Below, in pieces: positions 16,237-25,145 of a DNA stretch of 64,000 nucleotides (the first letter of the stretch is position 1; each line of letters starts with the position of its first letter). Made by a program: the position numbers and the translations under genes. The stretch comes from GCA-003244245 sp963822695 (GTDB lineage: Bacteria; Actinomycetota; Actinomycetes; Mycobacteriales; Pseudonocardiaceae), in the NCBI GenBank assembly GCA_963822695.1, contig CAWGJH010000017.1, forward strand, positions 62,001 to 126,000. Reading direction: 5' to 3'. Below the pieces are notes generated by a model, which saw only the letters and a program-made list of their open reading frames with translations, ran no database searches and was not told the DNA's origin.

Positions 16237-17841
16237 ATGATGACCGCGCACACGATCGCCGTGGTGATCGCGGGTGGTGTCACGCTGGGCCTCGTCGTGT
16301 GGGTGCTGTCCAGAATCGGTAAGGCACTGATCCAGCTCGCGGAGGCGCTGGCGGCGGCTGCGCTGGTGTTCGCCACCGTGTGGCTGGTTATCAAGGCCGG
16401 GGTGTGGGCGATCCGTCAGGCGGTGACCCACTGGCGGACCAGCCTCACCGTGATGGTGATCCTGGTGTGGTGGCACTGGTGGGGCGCCCTGTCACTGGCC
16501 ATCACTGTGGGCGTGGTCACGGTGGGGCTCGTGGTGTGGCGGTGGGTCGCCCTGGTGTCGTTCGATCCGTGGGTGGGTCGGCATCTGCGGGCCTGGTGGC
16601 TGCGCTGGACCCTCTACGCGCCCAAGCTGCCCGGGTGGCTGCACGCCTGCGGGCTGAGCATCACAGACCACGCCACGCCCGTCATGGTGACGGTCACCCT
16701 GGTGGGGCGCCAGAAGATCCACCGCGACCGGCCCCAGGCCCAGGCGCAGGCGCGGGTACCCCAGGTGCTGGGTGTGCGCTCGGGTGCGTCGTGGGATGAG
16801 GTCCGGGTCCGCCTGGTAGCCCGGGCAGAAACCAGAAGACTTCGACGAGATCACCCGCGCATTGGCCTGCGCCCGAGGAGTCCAACGCTGCCAGATCCGC
16901 GAACTGACGCCGAATGTCGTGTCGATCGATTTCCAGCGTCGCAACCTGCTCGCCGACCCAGTGCCCTGCCCCGACCTCGCCGAGTTGGCCAGTGTTGAGG
17001 GTGGGTCGGTGGATCTGCGGCGGGTCTTGTCCGGACGCACCGAGTACGGCCAGGACTGGCATGTGCCCTTGGCCGGGGGGCACACCATGGTGGCGGGGTC
17101 GACGGGGGCGGGCAAGAACTCGGTCATGTGGTGCCCCCTGGTGTCCATCGCTCCCGCGATCCGCGACGGCCTGGTCCGGGTGTCGGGGATCGACCCCAAG
17201 GGCATGGAACTGGCCTACGGACGGGGGATCTTCACCCGCTACGCCGTCACCGGACCCGACGCCCTGGCAGTGCTGGAGGAACTGGTCGCTGCGATGCAGG
17301 CCCGGAAAGCGGAGTTCGCGGGGCAGGTACGAACGGTGCCGATCAGCCGCGGATCACCCCTTGGAGTTGCTGGAGTTCGACGAGATCGGGGCACTGACGA
17401 AATACACCGACCGCAAGACCCGCGACGCCATCACCGAAAAAATCGCCCTGCTCACTACCCAGGGTCGAGCGTTGGGATTCACCGTCCGCGGCTACGTCCA
17501 GGAACCCACCAAGGACACCGTCCCCGTCCGGGAGTTGTTCCCGCGCCGAGTGTGCCTGCGGGTCTCGGCGAAATCGCATGTGGGCATGGTGCTCGGCGAG
17601 GGCGCGTATGAGCGGGGGGCCTGGGCCAACCGGATCGGCGAATCCGAAGCCGGCGTCGGCTACGTGGTCGGCGAAGGCAATCCGCGAACCCCTCCGCATC
17701 CGCGCGGGCTGGGTGCCCGACGAGACGATCAAACACCTCGAAACATTCATCACCACCCCACCCACCCACGACACAGCGGTGCTGCCCTTCCCCACCACAC
17801 CGACCGAGGCGACCGTATCAACCCGGGGAGGCGCGGCATGA
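16237..17841 (+). pseudogene. FtsK/SpoIIIE-like conjugal transfer ATPase (TraSA/TraB type), three frameshifts
   Basis: In AICEs this hexameric dsDNA translocase moves the element between mycelia. The N terminus has three or four membrane helices (16240-16560: VVIAGGVTLGLVVWVL; ALVFATVWLVIKAGVWAI). A frame change near 16830 precedes ALACARGVQRCQIRELTPN and the Walker A-like GSTGAGKNSVMW (about 17098). Another near 17350 precedes LELLEFDEIGALTKYTDRKT (Walker B region). A third near 17690 precedes RIRAGWVPDETIKHLETF. With three breaks it cannot make a full-length protein, so self-transfer is probably lost. Sequencing error is a less likely explanation because neighbouring housekeeping genes are clean. 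Confidence 0.85.
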
Positions 17842-18278
17842 CCACCACCCCCACGCCGGGCGTGACGTTCGTACAGGCGGCGCACCTGCTCGCCGCGCAC
17901 CTGGCCGATCACCAGTTACCCGAACCCGCATCCCTGACAGTGACGACCAGGGCTGGACAGTCGCAGGTCAGGGCGCAGGTGCACTCGCTCACCGTGCCGA
18001 GAGTCGCGGCTGAGTTGCTGGCCTGGGCCGACACGCTGACCACCGTCACCGTGGAGGTATGGCGGCCACCGGCTGGTGCCAGTGTGCAACTGTCGATCGC
18101 CAGCACCCTGACCGGCCCGGCCGGTGCGGTGGCACTGGACATCTACGGCAGCGCCGTTGACGACCCAGCTCTGTTCGCTGATCTCGCACCCAGCGAGCAC
18201 CGGGACGTGTCCCTGGGACAGCTGCGCATCTGGGCGGCCCGTGCCACGGACATCACCGGTGGGGGTGGGGCGGTATGA
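17838..18278 (+). CDS. element-borne protein, unknown function
   Basis: A 146-residue protein whose ATG overlaps the stop of the transfer gene (ATGA). The N terminus is helical (FVQAAHLLAAHLADHQLPEP), followed by alternating β segments (ASLTVTTRAGQSQVRAQVHS; TVTVEVWRPPAGASVQL). Its stop overlaps the start of the rep gene. Position between tra and rep is typical for small AICE genes; no named family recognised. Confidence 0.6.
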   Translation: MTTTPTPGVTFVQAAHLLAAHLADHQLPEPASLTVTTRAGQSQVRAQVHSLTVPRVAAELLAWADTLTTVTVEVWRPPAGASVQLSIASTLTGPAGAVALDIYGSAVDDPALFADLAPSEHRDVSLGQLRIWAARATDITGGGGAV

Positions 18279-19927
18279 GCACCTCTACCGAGACCGTGAC
18301 CGACATGCCCAGTGGGCATACCCGGGCCGAGCGGATGCGCCAACCCCTGGCCGCCGATGTCCTCGCGGCGGTCGCCGATCAACACGGGGTCTGTGTGCGG
18401 CCGTTCACGATGGAAGTCGGCGACCCGGACACCGGGGAGCTGAGGTATGTGCCGCTGCCCTGCGGGTCCACCGTCGAATCCGTCTGCGGACCCTGCGCCC
18501 GCAAAGCCAGGGCACTACGGATGGCCCAGTGCCGGGAGGGCTGGCACCTCACCGAAGAACCCACCCTCACCGCTGATGAACCCACCCCCGAGCAGCGGAC
18601 AGCGCTCACTGAGCGGGCGGACCTGGTCGCCCACTACCGGGATGCGGTGCAGACCGGGCGGGACGGGGACGCTGAAGAACTGCGCGAGGCCATCCGGGAG
18701 GCGGATGGAAAACTTCGGCAACTCGGCGTCCGGGGCCACCTTCCCTCACCTGATGCGCTACCGAAGCGGTCTGCCGAAGCGCTCCACCAAGCGACGGCAG
18801 GACGCCCCCAACCTCCCCGCCCGCACGGTCAGCAAGACCACCGTGGGTCGGGAGTTCGCCGGCCGATACCGACCCTCCATGTTCGTCACCCTCACCTGCG
18901 ACACCTACGGCCGAGTCCACAACGACGGAACCCCAGTGGACCCGGAGCGCTATGACTACCGGCGGGCCGCTCGGGATGCGGTGCACTTCTCCTCCCTGGT
19001 GGACCGCTGGTGGCAGAACCTACGACGCGTCGTCGGCTGGGACGTCCAATACTTCGCCACCGTCGAACCCCAAAAACGGGCCGCACCACACCTCCACACA
19101 GCCCTACGCGGGTCAATTCCGCACGACACTGATCCGGCACGTCACGGCGGCCACCTACCACCAGGTCTGGTGGCCCCACCACGACCAGATCCTCTACACC
19201 AAGGACCGGTTGCCGAGTCTGGGATGCCAACCGCAAGACCTTCATCGACCCCGACACCCGCCACCCCCTCACCCCCTGGGATCAGGCGGTGGAGCAGGTG
19301 GAGGAGGCCGTGCACGTGGTCACCTTCGGACCCCAAGTGCACTCCAAAGGCATCCTCGGCGGCACCGACGACGCTGGCCGGCACATCGGCTACCTCACCA
19401 AATACCTGACGAAATCGATCACGGAAGTGGTTGAATCCTCAACGGATGCCCAGCGGCGCCACACGGACCGGTTGCACGCCGAGCTGTCGATCACGCCGTG
19501 CTCGCCTCGCTGCGCGGTCTGGCTGCTGTATGGCATCCAACCCTTAGGCGCCACCTCCCGCGCCGTACCCGGACAGTGTAAGAACCGGGCACACCGGCGA
19601 AGCACCCTGGGCCTGCCCGGGCGGCGGGTGCTGGTGTCCCGGAAATGGTCAGGCAAGACATTGGCCGACCATCGGGCGGACCGTAAGGCGTTCGTCGCGC
19701 AAGCCCTGGCGGCGGTCGGGATCGAGAAACCAGCACAGGACACCTCCCGGCTGATCTGGCGCAAACTCACCCCCGGCGACCCCCACGTCCCACCCCGAGC
19801 CCACCTCCTCATGCACGCCATCGCTGAACGCCTCGCCTGGCGAGCCGAATACGACCGGGCCATGGCAGCCGCGACCGGCCCACCACTGGGTCACGAAACT
19901 TCGGCAACTCAACCGGTAGCGGCCTGA
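18275..19927 (+). pseudogene. RepSA-like replication initiator, broken by frameshifts
   Basis: Rolling-circle-type replication initiator of the pSAM2 RepSA class. Intact pieces appear in three frames: a zinc-binding start (VCVRPFTMEVGDPDTGELRY, VESVCGPCARKARALRMAQC), the central part RYRPSMFVTLTCDTYGRVHN and YFATVEPQKRAAPHLHTALRG (metal-binding HxH-like segment), then KGILGGTDDAGRHIGYLTKY with the likely catalytic Tyr region, and a C-terminal domain to 19927. Frame changes lie near 18800, 19100 and 19215. Autonomous replication after excision is therefore unlikely. Confidence 0.82.
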
Positions 19928-19941
19928 CCAGGAGGAACGTG

Positions 19942-20166
19942 ATGACCAAGGGAGACAGGACACGGGGTGTGCCTGTTATCGGAGAACCGCTGTGGACTCC
20001 GGATGACCTGTCGAGCTTCCTGTTCATACCGGAGAAGACATTACGCGAATGGCGGTCGAAGGGATACGGGCCACCGTGGCGGAAGGTCGGAAAGCACGTC
20101 CGCTATGAGCCGGGGGCGGTCCGAGCGTGGTTGGACACGCTGACCGGTGACGCTGGCGCCGCGTGA
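19942..20166 (+). CDS. xis: excisionase / HTH DNA-binding protein
   Basis: A 74-residue protein with a MerR-like winged helix: WTPDDLSSFLFIPEKTLREW, then GPPWRKVGKHVRYEPGAVRA. This is the helix-turn-helix-17 type found as excisionase next to AICE integrases, where it directs excision. ATG 19942 is favoured by GGAGG 6 nt upstream. It follows rep by 14 bp and precedes the integrase by 44 bp, the standard rep-xis-int order. Confidence 0.85.
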   Translation: MTKGDRTRGVPVIGEPLWTPDDLSSFLFIPEKTLREWRSKGYGPPWRKVGKHVRYEPGAVRAWLDTLTGDAGAA

Positions 20167-20210
20167 CTGCTCGATGTTTCAGCGGTTATCGCATTGAGGG
20201 AGCGTGAGCG

Positions 20211-21449
20211 ATGGGGCATGTTCAAGATCGCTGGTACAAGGAAGTTCCCGATTCTGAAGCGTTTGGCAAGACGATCCGGGTGCCGACCGCGTTACACGGA
20301 AAGGGGCTGAGGTACAAGGTCCGGTACATCGACCCGGATGGCCACGAGCGTTCCAAGAGCTACCCCGATAAGAAGCTCAAAGACGCACGGTCCTTCCTGG
20401 CAAAAGTTGAGGCAGACAAGCTGACCGGCGATTATATCGGCCCAAAAGCGGGCAACACAACACTGCGCGAGTACGGCGACAACTGGCTGAAAGGGCAGTC
20501 GCAGGACGAGTCGTCACAGCGCACCATGCGGTTCAAGCTGAACAAGCAGGTGTACCCATTTCTTGGTGCGCGTTCACTGTCCACCATCGGCGCAACCGCC
20601 ATTCGTGACTGGCTGAGCTGGATGAACGGAAACAATGTCTCGGAGTCACACAAGTCGCAGGTGTTCGACCTGTTATCGGCGGTGTTGTCCGCAGCTGTGG
20701 ACGAGAAGAAGATTCGGACGAATCCCTGTAAGGCCAAGGGTGTCAAAAAACCGGTGCCGGACAAGCGGAAGGTCACTCCATGGACCGAGGGCAGGTTACG
20801 CAAGATACAGCTTGCTCTACCGCCCCGGCAATCTGTCGTGATCCCGGTGGGTAGCGGCCTTGGCCTGCGGCAGGGTGAGATCCTCGGCCTGTCGCCCGAT
20901 GACATCGACCGGGAACAGATGATCGTGCACATTGATCGGCAACTCGCGTATGTGGGTAACCGGCCGCTGTTCAAACTGCCCAAAGGTCGCAAGACGCGCA
21001 TCGTGCCGATCTCACACGGGCTGCTGGACGTGATCGATGACTACACAGACGCACACCCGCCGACCACGATCACGCTGCCCTGGGGCAAGACAACCGGTGA
21101 CCCGATCTCCGTTCGCTTACTGATCGTCACCGCTGCCGGCAAGGTCGAGACCGGGACCGAGTTCAACCACCGACGCTGGCGGCCCGCGTTCGCCACGGCG
21201 GGCTTGACCTACATCGAGGGTGGGGACGGAATGCACGCACTTCGGCACTTCTACGCCTCGACCCTGCTGGCGCGAGGCGTCACGATCAAAGAGCTGGCCG
21301 ACTACCTCGGCCACGCCGACCCCGGATTCACACTGCGGACATACACACACCTGCTGCCCTCCAGCCACGAACAAGCGCGACGAGCGGTAGACAGCATCTT
21401 CAAACCGCGCCAGCCCGATCAACTCCTCTCGGACCCTGGGACGGCCTGA
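20211..21449 (+). CDS. int: tyrosine-family site-specific integrase
   Basis: A 412-residue tyrosine recombinase that would integrate and excise the element at the 42-bp repeats. Order: N-terminal arm-binding region (1-80), SAM-like core-binding domain (85-175) and catalytic domain. All catalytic residues are present: Arg220 in GLGLRQGEILGL, Lys258 in KLPKGRKTRI, His342 and Arg345 in HALRHFYAST, His368 in LGHADPGF, and the nucleophile Tyr378 in RTYTHLLP. The gene ends 57 bp before attR, as expected for int. Unlike the tra and rep genes it is undamaged. Confidence 0.95.
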   Translation: MGHVQDRWYKEVPDSEAFGKTIRVPTALHGKGLRYKVRYIDPDGHERSKSYPDKKLKDARSFLAKVEADKLTGDYIGPKAGNTTLREYGDNWLKGQSQDESSQRTMRFKLNKQVYPFLGARSLSTIGATAIRDWLSWMNGNNVSESHKSQVFDLLSAVLSAAVDEKKIRTNPCKAKGVKKPVPDKRKVTPWTEGRLRKIQLALPPRQSVVIPVGSGLGLRQGEILGLSPDDIDREQMIVHIDRQLAYVGNRPLFKLPKGRKTRIVPISHGLLDVIDDYTDAHPPTTITLPWGKTTGDPISVRLLIVTAAGKVETGTEFNHRRWRPAFATAGLTYIEGGDGMHALRHFYASTLLARGVTIKELADYLGHADPGFTLRTYTHLLPSSHEQARRAVDSIFKPRQPDQLLSDPGTA

Positions 21450-21459
21450 TGACGGCCTG
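21440..21459 (+). promoter_or_regulatory. paired GACGGCCTG sites, candidate integrase arm sites (right end)
   Basis: GACGGCCTG at 21440-21448 and 21451-21459, matching the pair at 8054-8073 in sequence, orientation and 11-bp period. It overlaps the last codons of int and lies 47 bp inside attR. Confidence 0.55.
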
Positions 21460-21505
21460 GACGGTACACGCATCCTATTTGCGCAGATCAACGCCATGGT
21501 ACGGA

Positions 21506-21547
21506 AGAAGCCCACCTTTTCGTAACCTGTGGTCGGGCCTGCGGCGG
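21506..21547 (+). repeat. attR of the integrated element
   Basis: Direct repeat of 7936-7977 (41 of 42 bases identical). Together they define an element of about 13.6 kb whose integrase gene lies immediately inside this end. Confidence 0.85.
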
Positions 21548-21771
21548 CGTTTGTTGAGGTAGCGCCGCCGCTGGAAGAACCCGGACCAGTGCCTTGACGG
21601 TCGGAAGGGCCAGTGACCTGCTGGGCATTGGGTGATGCTGGGTGGCGCGGCCGGTACCCGTTTTTACTGGGGGAGCCCGCAGACCTGGCGTGATCTCTTC
21701 GGTGTTAACGCTGGTTGGCCATAGGTTGGGCTGTCTGGGAATGTCGCTGCGTGCCGTCTAGCTGCGGCTAT

Positions 21772-22220
21772 GCACGTTGGCTCTGCCGCAGGACGGCGAG
21801 CTCGACGAACTACGGGCAGACATTCCACCGGCTTCTCGACGCCTTCCGGGACGGTGGCGGAGTTCCCCAGGAGCTGTTTGGCGCGGAAATGACGGAATCC
21901 ATCGATCGGTTCACCGCCCCGTGGTTTGAGCATCTGCTGGTGCCCGAGTGGCTACCCGCCATGCCCGATGTCCTGGTCAAGCTGCGGGCTGGGGCCACCG
22001 TCGCCGTCGTCGGCTGCGGTCGGGGTCGGGGTCGGGGTCGGGCAGCCATTACCCTCGCCCGGGCGTTTCCCGCCTGCTTGGCCGTCGGCTACCACGTCTA
22101 TGAGCCGGCCGTGGTGGCGGCGCAGCATCGGGCCGCTCAGACCGGACTCAGCGACCGGGTGCGCTGTGAGGTACGCGACGTAGTCCAGGGCCTTCCCCAG
22201 CGCTATGACCTCGTCACGAC
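21772..22220 (+). pseudogene. truncated class I SAM-dependent methyltransferase
   Basis: Fragment of a methyltransferase of the type with an N-terminal winged helix: TFHRLLDAFRDGGGVPQELF, DRFTAPWFEHLLVPEWLPAM, then motif I with ATVAVVGCGRGRGRGRAAIT, and DRVRCEVRDVVQGLPQRYDL. The frame ends abruptly after YDLVTTS, losing about the last third. Motif I is lengthened by four tandem GGTCGG hexamers (22018-22041), giving an expanded Gly-Arg run. No plausible start with a ribosome-binding site; considered dead. Confidence 0.75.
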
Positions 22221-22819
22221 CAGCAGACGTCGCCGTAGCTCCTCGCGGGCATCATCTGACAAAGCGACGCAATAGCTCGAAGCGGGGGCTTCACCGCCCA
22301 AAAACGGCGTCCAGTAGTCCTCGAAGCCCGCGAACACGGTGGGCATCCCGATTGCCCGAGACCTCATCTCACCCATGCCGGCATCGGCGAAAAGACGATG
22401 CAGAGCGCCTGGCGGCACAACGGGAACCGTGTCGCTTCGTCGAGATCGGCCGCAGCCGGATTCAGGGCGATCGCGGCATCCCACGAGCGGCGGATGAGCT
22501 GTATGCCTTCGCTATAATCCCAGACGTAACCCGCGATCGTCGTACCGTTCAACCGCCACCCGACACATCTCGGCAAGCGCCGCCGCAGGGTCGGGAATGA
22601 AGTTCAGGACGAGACCGCAGACAACATAGTCAACTGATGCCTCGCCAACAGGCAGCGCCAGCGCGTCGCCCACCCGGTTCCCGTGCCACAACCCACGTCC
22701 AACCACCGACGACCGAACTCTGGAGTGATCCACGTTATGAACTCCCGACCGACCGACCGGCTCCACCGGCCGATATACGGCTCATACAGATTACCGCGTG
22801 ACCATGCTTCCCTGACCAT
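22203..22819 (-). pseudogene. methyltransferase fragment with frameshifts
   Basis: Starts VREAWSRGNLYEPYIGRWSR (22819) with motif I WLDVGCGTGTG. It then jumps frame to VGDALALPVGEASVDYVVCG and AAALAEMCRVAV, then to WRLNGTTIAGYVWDYSEGIQ, then to PGALHRLFADAGMGEM and the C terminus DAREELRRRLLVV. At least three frame changes. Its 3' end abuts the end of the plus-strand methyltransferase fragment. Confidence 0.75.
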
Positions 22820-22844
22820 GACACCATCTTCGCGGTAGCGGGGC

Positions 22845-23075
22845 TGGGGCGATGCCGAGGTTGTTCAGCGACATGGCAGGTAGGCGGCGGGTTGGTCTGG
22901 GCCAGCTGGCGGTAGTGCTCGACGGCTTCCTCGGTGGGCGAACGCCTCCTCCCGCCGACCCACCGCATCCAGCTGGATGCCGAGGTTGCTCAGTGACCGC
23001 CTCGACATAGTCGTCACCCTCGGCTCACCTTCGATGCCTCCCAAGTTATCAATCACATCACCAAAAGTGAACAAC
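22845..23075 (-). pseudogene. TPR-repeat remnant
   Basis: Short stretches SLSNLGIQLDAVGRREEAFA and EEAVEHYRQLAQTNPP in different frames match the 42-residue TPR units of actinobacterial NB-ARC/TPR proteins. Only one to two repeats remain. From here to 23190 nothing gene-like is visible. Confidence 0.55.
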
Positions 23076-23191
23076 CGTGCGCTCTCTGAGGCAGGGTGGA
23101 TCGCGTCGATACACCTACTGCGGCCAACCGGGTGATTAGTCGGCCATCGCGTATCAGGACGGCGGCGCTCAGGCTCCTAGTTAGCAGAAGG

Positions 23192-23223
23192 TTAGGAGAA
23201 AGTGAGATTTAGGAGAAAGTGAG
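23192..23223. repeat. tandem TTAGGAGAAAGTGAG pair
   Basis: TTAGGAGAAAGTGAG at 23192-23206 and 23209-23223 (17-bp period), followed by a weaker GGTTAGGGTCAGGTTAG run. It lies about 230 bp upstream of the Gly/His/Trp peptide gene and could be an activator site or a decayed repeat. The rest of 23076-23456 shows no gene. Confidence 0.5.
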
Positions 23224-23456
23224 GTTAGGGTCAGGTTAGTAATGAGCAGCACGCGATGGCCGGCCGCAGTCCACCAGACCGTCGAACGCATGAGCTCGAC
23301 AGGAGCGTGGTCCGGATCTTGCCAGGCGAACTCGGGTCAGAGCCATCCAGGTATGAGCTGTCTTGTTGCCCCGTCAACTGCTTATCGCTAGCAGGGAACA
23401 TATTTATTGATCTTCCCGGGAGACAAGTTCCCAGGATAAGAAGAAGGGTGGGGAAT

Positions 23457-23624
23457 ATGAGGATCACGGAAATCTTCAGGTTTGGCAAAAAAGACGACGA
23501 CGACAGGGGCCACGGCGGCTGGGGTCACGGCTGGGGTCACGGCTGGGGCTGGGGCCACGGCTGGGGCTGGGGCCACGGCGGCTGGGGCTGGGGCCACGGA
23601 TCCTGGGGCCGTTGGGGCAGCTAG
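23457..23624 (+). CDS. Gly/His/Trp-repeat peptide, candidate RiPP precursor or metal-binding peptide
   Basis: A 55-residue protein. The N-terminal 17 residues (MRITEIFRFGKKDDDDR) look like a short charged leader. Residues 18-55 are built almost only of Gly, His and Trp, in units HGGWG, HGWG and HGWGWG, ending SWGRWGS. ATG 23457 has an AAGAAGGGTGGGG run just upstream as ribosome-binding site. There is no signal peptide. The repeat resembles the copper-binding octarepeat idea (His-Gly-Gly-Gly-Trp) of prion protein, and as a RiPP core it would offer many Trp residues for oxidation by the downstream flavin monooxygenase. Function is inferred from context only. Confidence 0.65.
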   Translation: MRITEIFRFGKKDDDDRGHGGWGHGWGHGWGWGHGWGWGHGGWGWGHGSWGRWGS

Positions 23625-23641
23625 CAGGCCTCCTGCAAATT

Positions 23642-23690
23642 GTGGGCGGTGGCTTTCACCCCATTCAAGGTGGTGAGGGCCACCGCCCAC
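23642..23690 (+). terminator. strong hairpin after the peptide gene
   Basis: GTGGGCGGTGGC (23642-23653) pairs perfectly with GCCACCGCCCAC (23679-23690), with a smaller CACC/GGTG hairpin in the loop, 17 nt after the peptide stop. A partial terminator here would give more peptide than enzyme, a common precursor-peptide arrangement. The 170 bp between it and the monooxygenase start hold at most a tiny open frame ending at 23848. Confidence 0.6.
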
Positions 23691-23861
23691 GTCAAAACCA
23701 GAGGGGTGGGGAGTGGTTGTGTGGGAGGTGGTGCTTCTTCGACCGCCGTCGACTGGGGGACACCCTGTCGCGGCTGACCGGTGATATGGCCGCGATCGAA
23801 ACGGTCGTGCTCTCCGGCGTCATCATCGGCACAGCAAAATACGCATGAATGGATCAGTGAC

Positions 23862-25145
23862 ATGAAGATCGTGTGCATCGGCGGCGGTCCGGCCGGGTTG
23901 TACTTCGCCATCTCGGCGAAACTGCGCGACGCCGGCCACGACATCACCGTCATCGAACGCGATCCCCCCGGAGCCACCTACGGCTGGGGCGTCGTGTATT
24001 GGGACGACCTGCTCGACATCCTGTTCCGCAACGACCGCGACAGCGCCCGGACGATACGCTCCGAATCTGTCCTGTGGCAGGAGCAGCGGGTGATCCTGCG
24101 CAGCGAGCAAACGGCCTATCTGCCTGGCTATGGCTTCAGCGTGGGCCGCGCGACCCTCCTCAATGTCCTCGGCAAGCGGGCCAGCGAACTCGGGATCGCG
24201 GTCCAGTATCGCCACGAGGTCGATGACCCCTCCGCGCTGCCTGACGCCGACCTCGTGGTCGTCTGCGACGGCGCGAACAGCCGGGCGCGACAACACCACG
24301 GCGATCACTTCGGCTCCCGTGTCGACATCGGTGGCAACCCCTATATCTGGCTGGGCACCGACAAGGTCTTCGACAGCTTCACCTTCGCCTTCGAACAAAC
24401 CTTAGCCGGGTGGATCTGGTTCCACGCCTACCCCTCCAGCGCCGGGAGCAGCACCTGCATCGTGGAATGCACCCAACAGACCTGGCAGGCACTCGGGTTC
24501 GACGCACTGAGCAGCGAGGACAGCGTCGGACTGCTGGAGAAAATCTTCGAGCGCGCCCTCGACGGCCGTGCGCTGATCAGCCAATCCCGCAGCGAACCGG
24601 CGCGGTGGCTGCGCTTCACCCAAGTGACTAACAAGACCTGGTACCACGACAACCTGGTGCTCATCGGCGACGCCGCCCACACCACCCACTTCACCCTCGG
24701 CTCCGGCACCAGGCTCGCGATGATCGACGCGGTCATGCTCGCTCAGAGCATTGACGAGCACGAAGAGCTTTCCGCCGCGTTGCAGAACTATGACCAGCGA
24801 GGCCGCGCCGCGCTGCGGCCGATCCAAGCTGGGGCGCGCACCAGCATGGCCTGGTTCGAACGCGCCGACCGCTACCTCGACCGGGAGGACGCCGTGGCCT
24901 TCGCCTACTCCATGTCAGGACGGCAAGGGGGCCAACCACCCTGGCGCTATCAGATGCACCTCGCCACCCAAATCCCCGCCCTACGCACAGCGCTGCGCGG
25001 GTCACACACCGCTTGCCGGTGGTACCTCGCACATCGACGGGGGGAACCGACTGTCCGCGACGGTCAAGGGGATCGCAGGTTCAAATCCCAAGCTGTCTCA
25101 TCCGGCGCCCCCTTCCTAGGTGTTACTCATGATCATCTTCAGTGA
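23862..25145 (+). CDS. FAD-dependent aromatic monooxygenase
   Basis: A class A flavin monooxygenase of 427 residues, most like the N-terminal domain of salicylyl-/anthraniloyl-CoA monooxygenases and the VioC/VioD indole hydroxylases. Visible: the FAD GxGxxG at residues 7-12 (MKIVCIGGGPAGLYFAISAK), the ribose-binding Glu in DITVIERDPPG, the family stretch TYGWGVVYWDDLLD, DG motif VVVCDGANSRAR, and GD motif LVLIGDAAHTTHFTLGSGTR around residue 268. ATG 23862 is the natural start. The last 35 residues (after TACRWYLAHRR) look unrelated and run over a tRNA-like scrap, so the C terminus may be replaced. Possible substrate: Trp residues or a Trp-derived compound. Confidence 0.8.
   Translation: MKIVCIGGGPAGLYFAISAKLRDAGHDITVIERDPPGATYGWGVVYWDDLLDILFRNDRDSARTIRSESVLWQEQRVILRSEQTAYLPGYGFSVGRATLLNVLGKRASELGIAVQYRHEVDDPSALPDADLVVVCDGANSRARQHHGDHFGSRVDIGGNPYIWLGTDKVFDSFTFAFEQTLAGWIWFHAYPSSAGSSTCIVECTQQTWQALGFDALSSEDSVGLLEKIFERALDGRALISQSRSEPARWLRFTQVTNKTWYHDNLVLIGDAAHTTHFTLGSGTRLAMIDAVMLAQSIDEHEELSAALQNYDQRGRAALRPIQAGARTSMAWFERADRYLDREDAVAFAYSMSGRQGGQPPWRYQMHLATQIPALRTALRGSHTACRWYLAHRRGEPTVRDGQGDRRFKSQAVSSGAPFLGVTHDHLQ

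Noticed and set aside
16237..19927. Frameshifts as sequencing errors
   Set aside because: They cluster in mobile-element genes only, while more than 25 kb of housekeeping genes has none; decay is more likely, but reads should be checked.
23500..23610. Simple noncoding tandem repeat (GGGGCCACGGCTGG-like)
   Set aside because: The period stays in frame, has a good ribosome-binding site and start, and ends in a stop before a hairpin; a coding explanation is better, though not proven.
25040..25100. Complete tRNA-Pro gene
   Set aside because: Only a T-arm-like stretch is present; no matching acceptor, D or anticodon arms can be folded.
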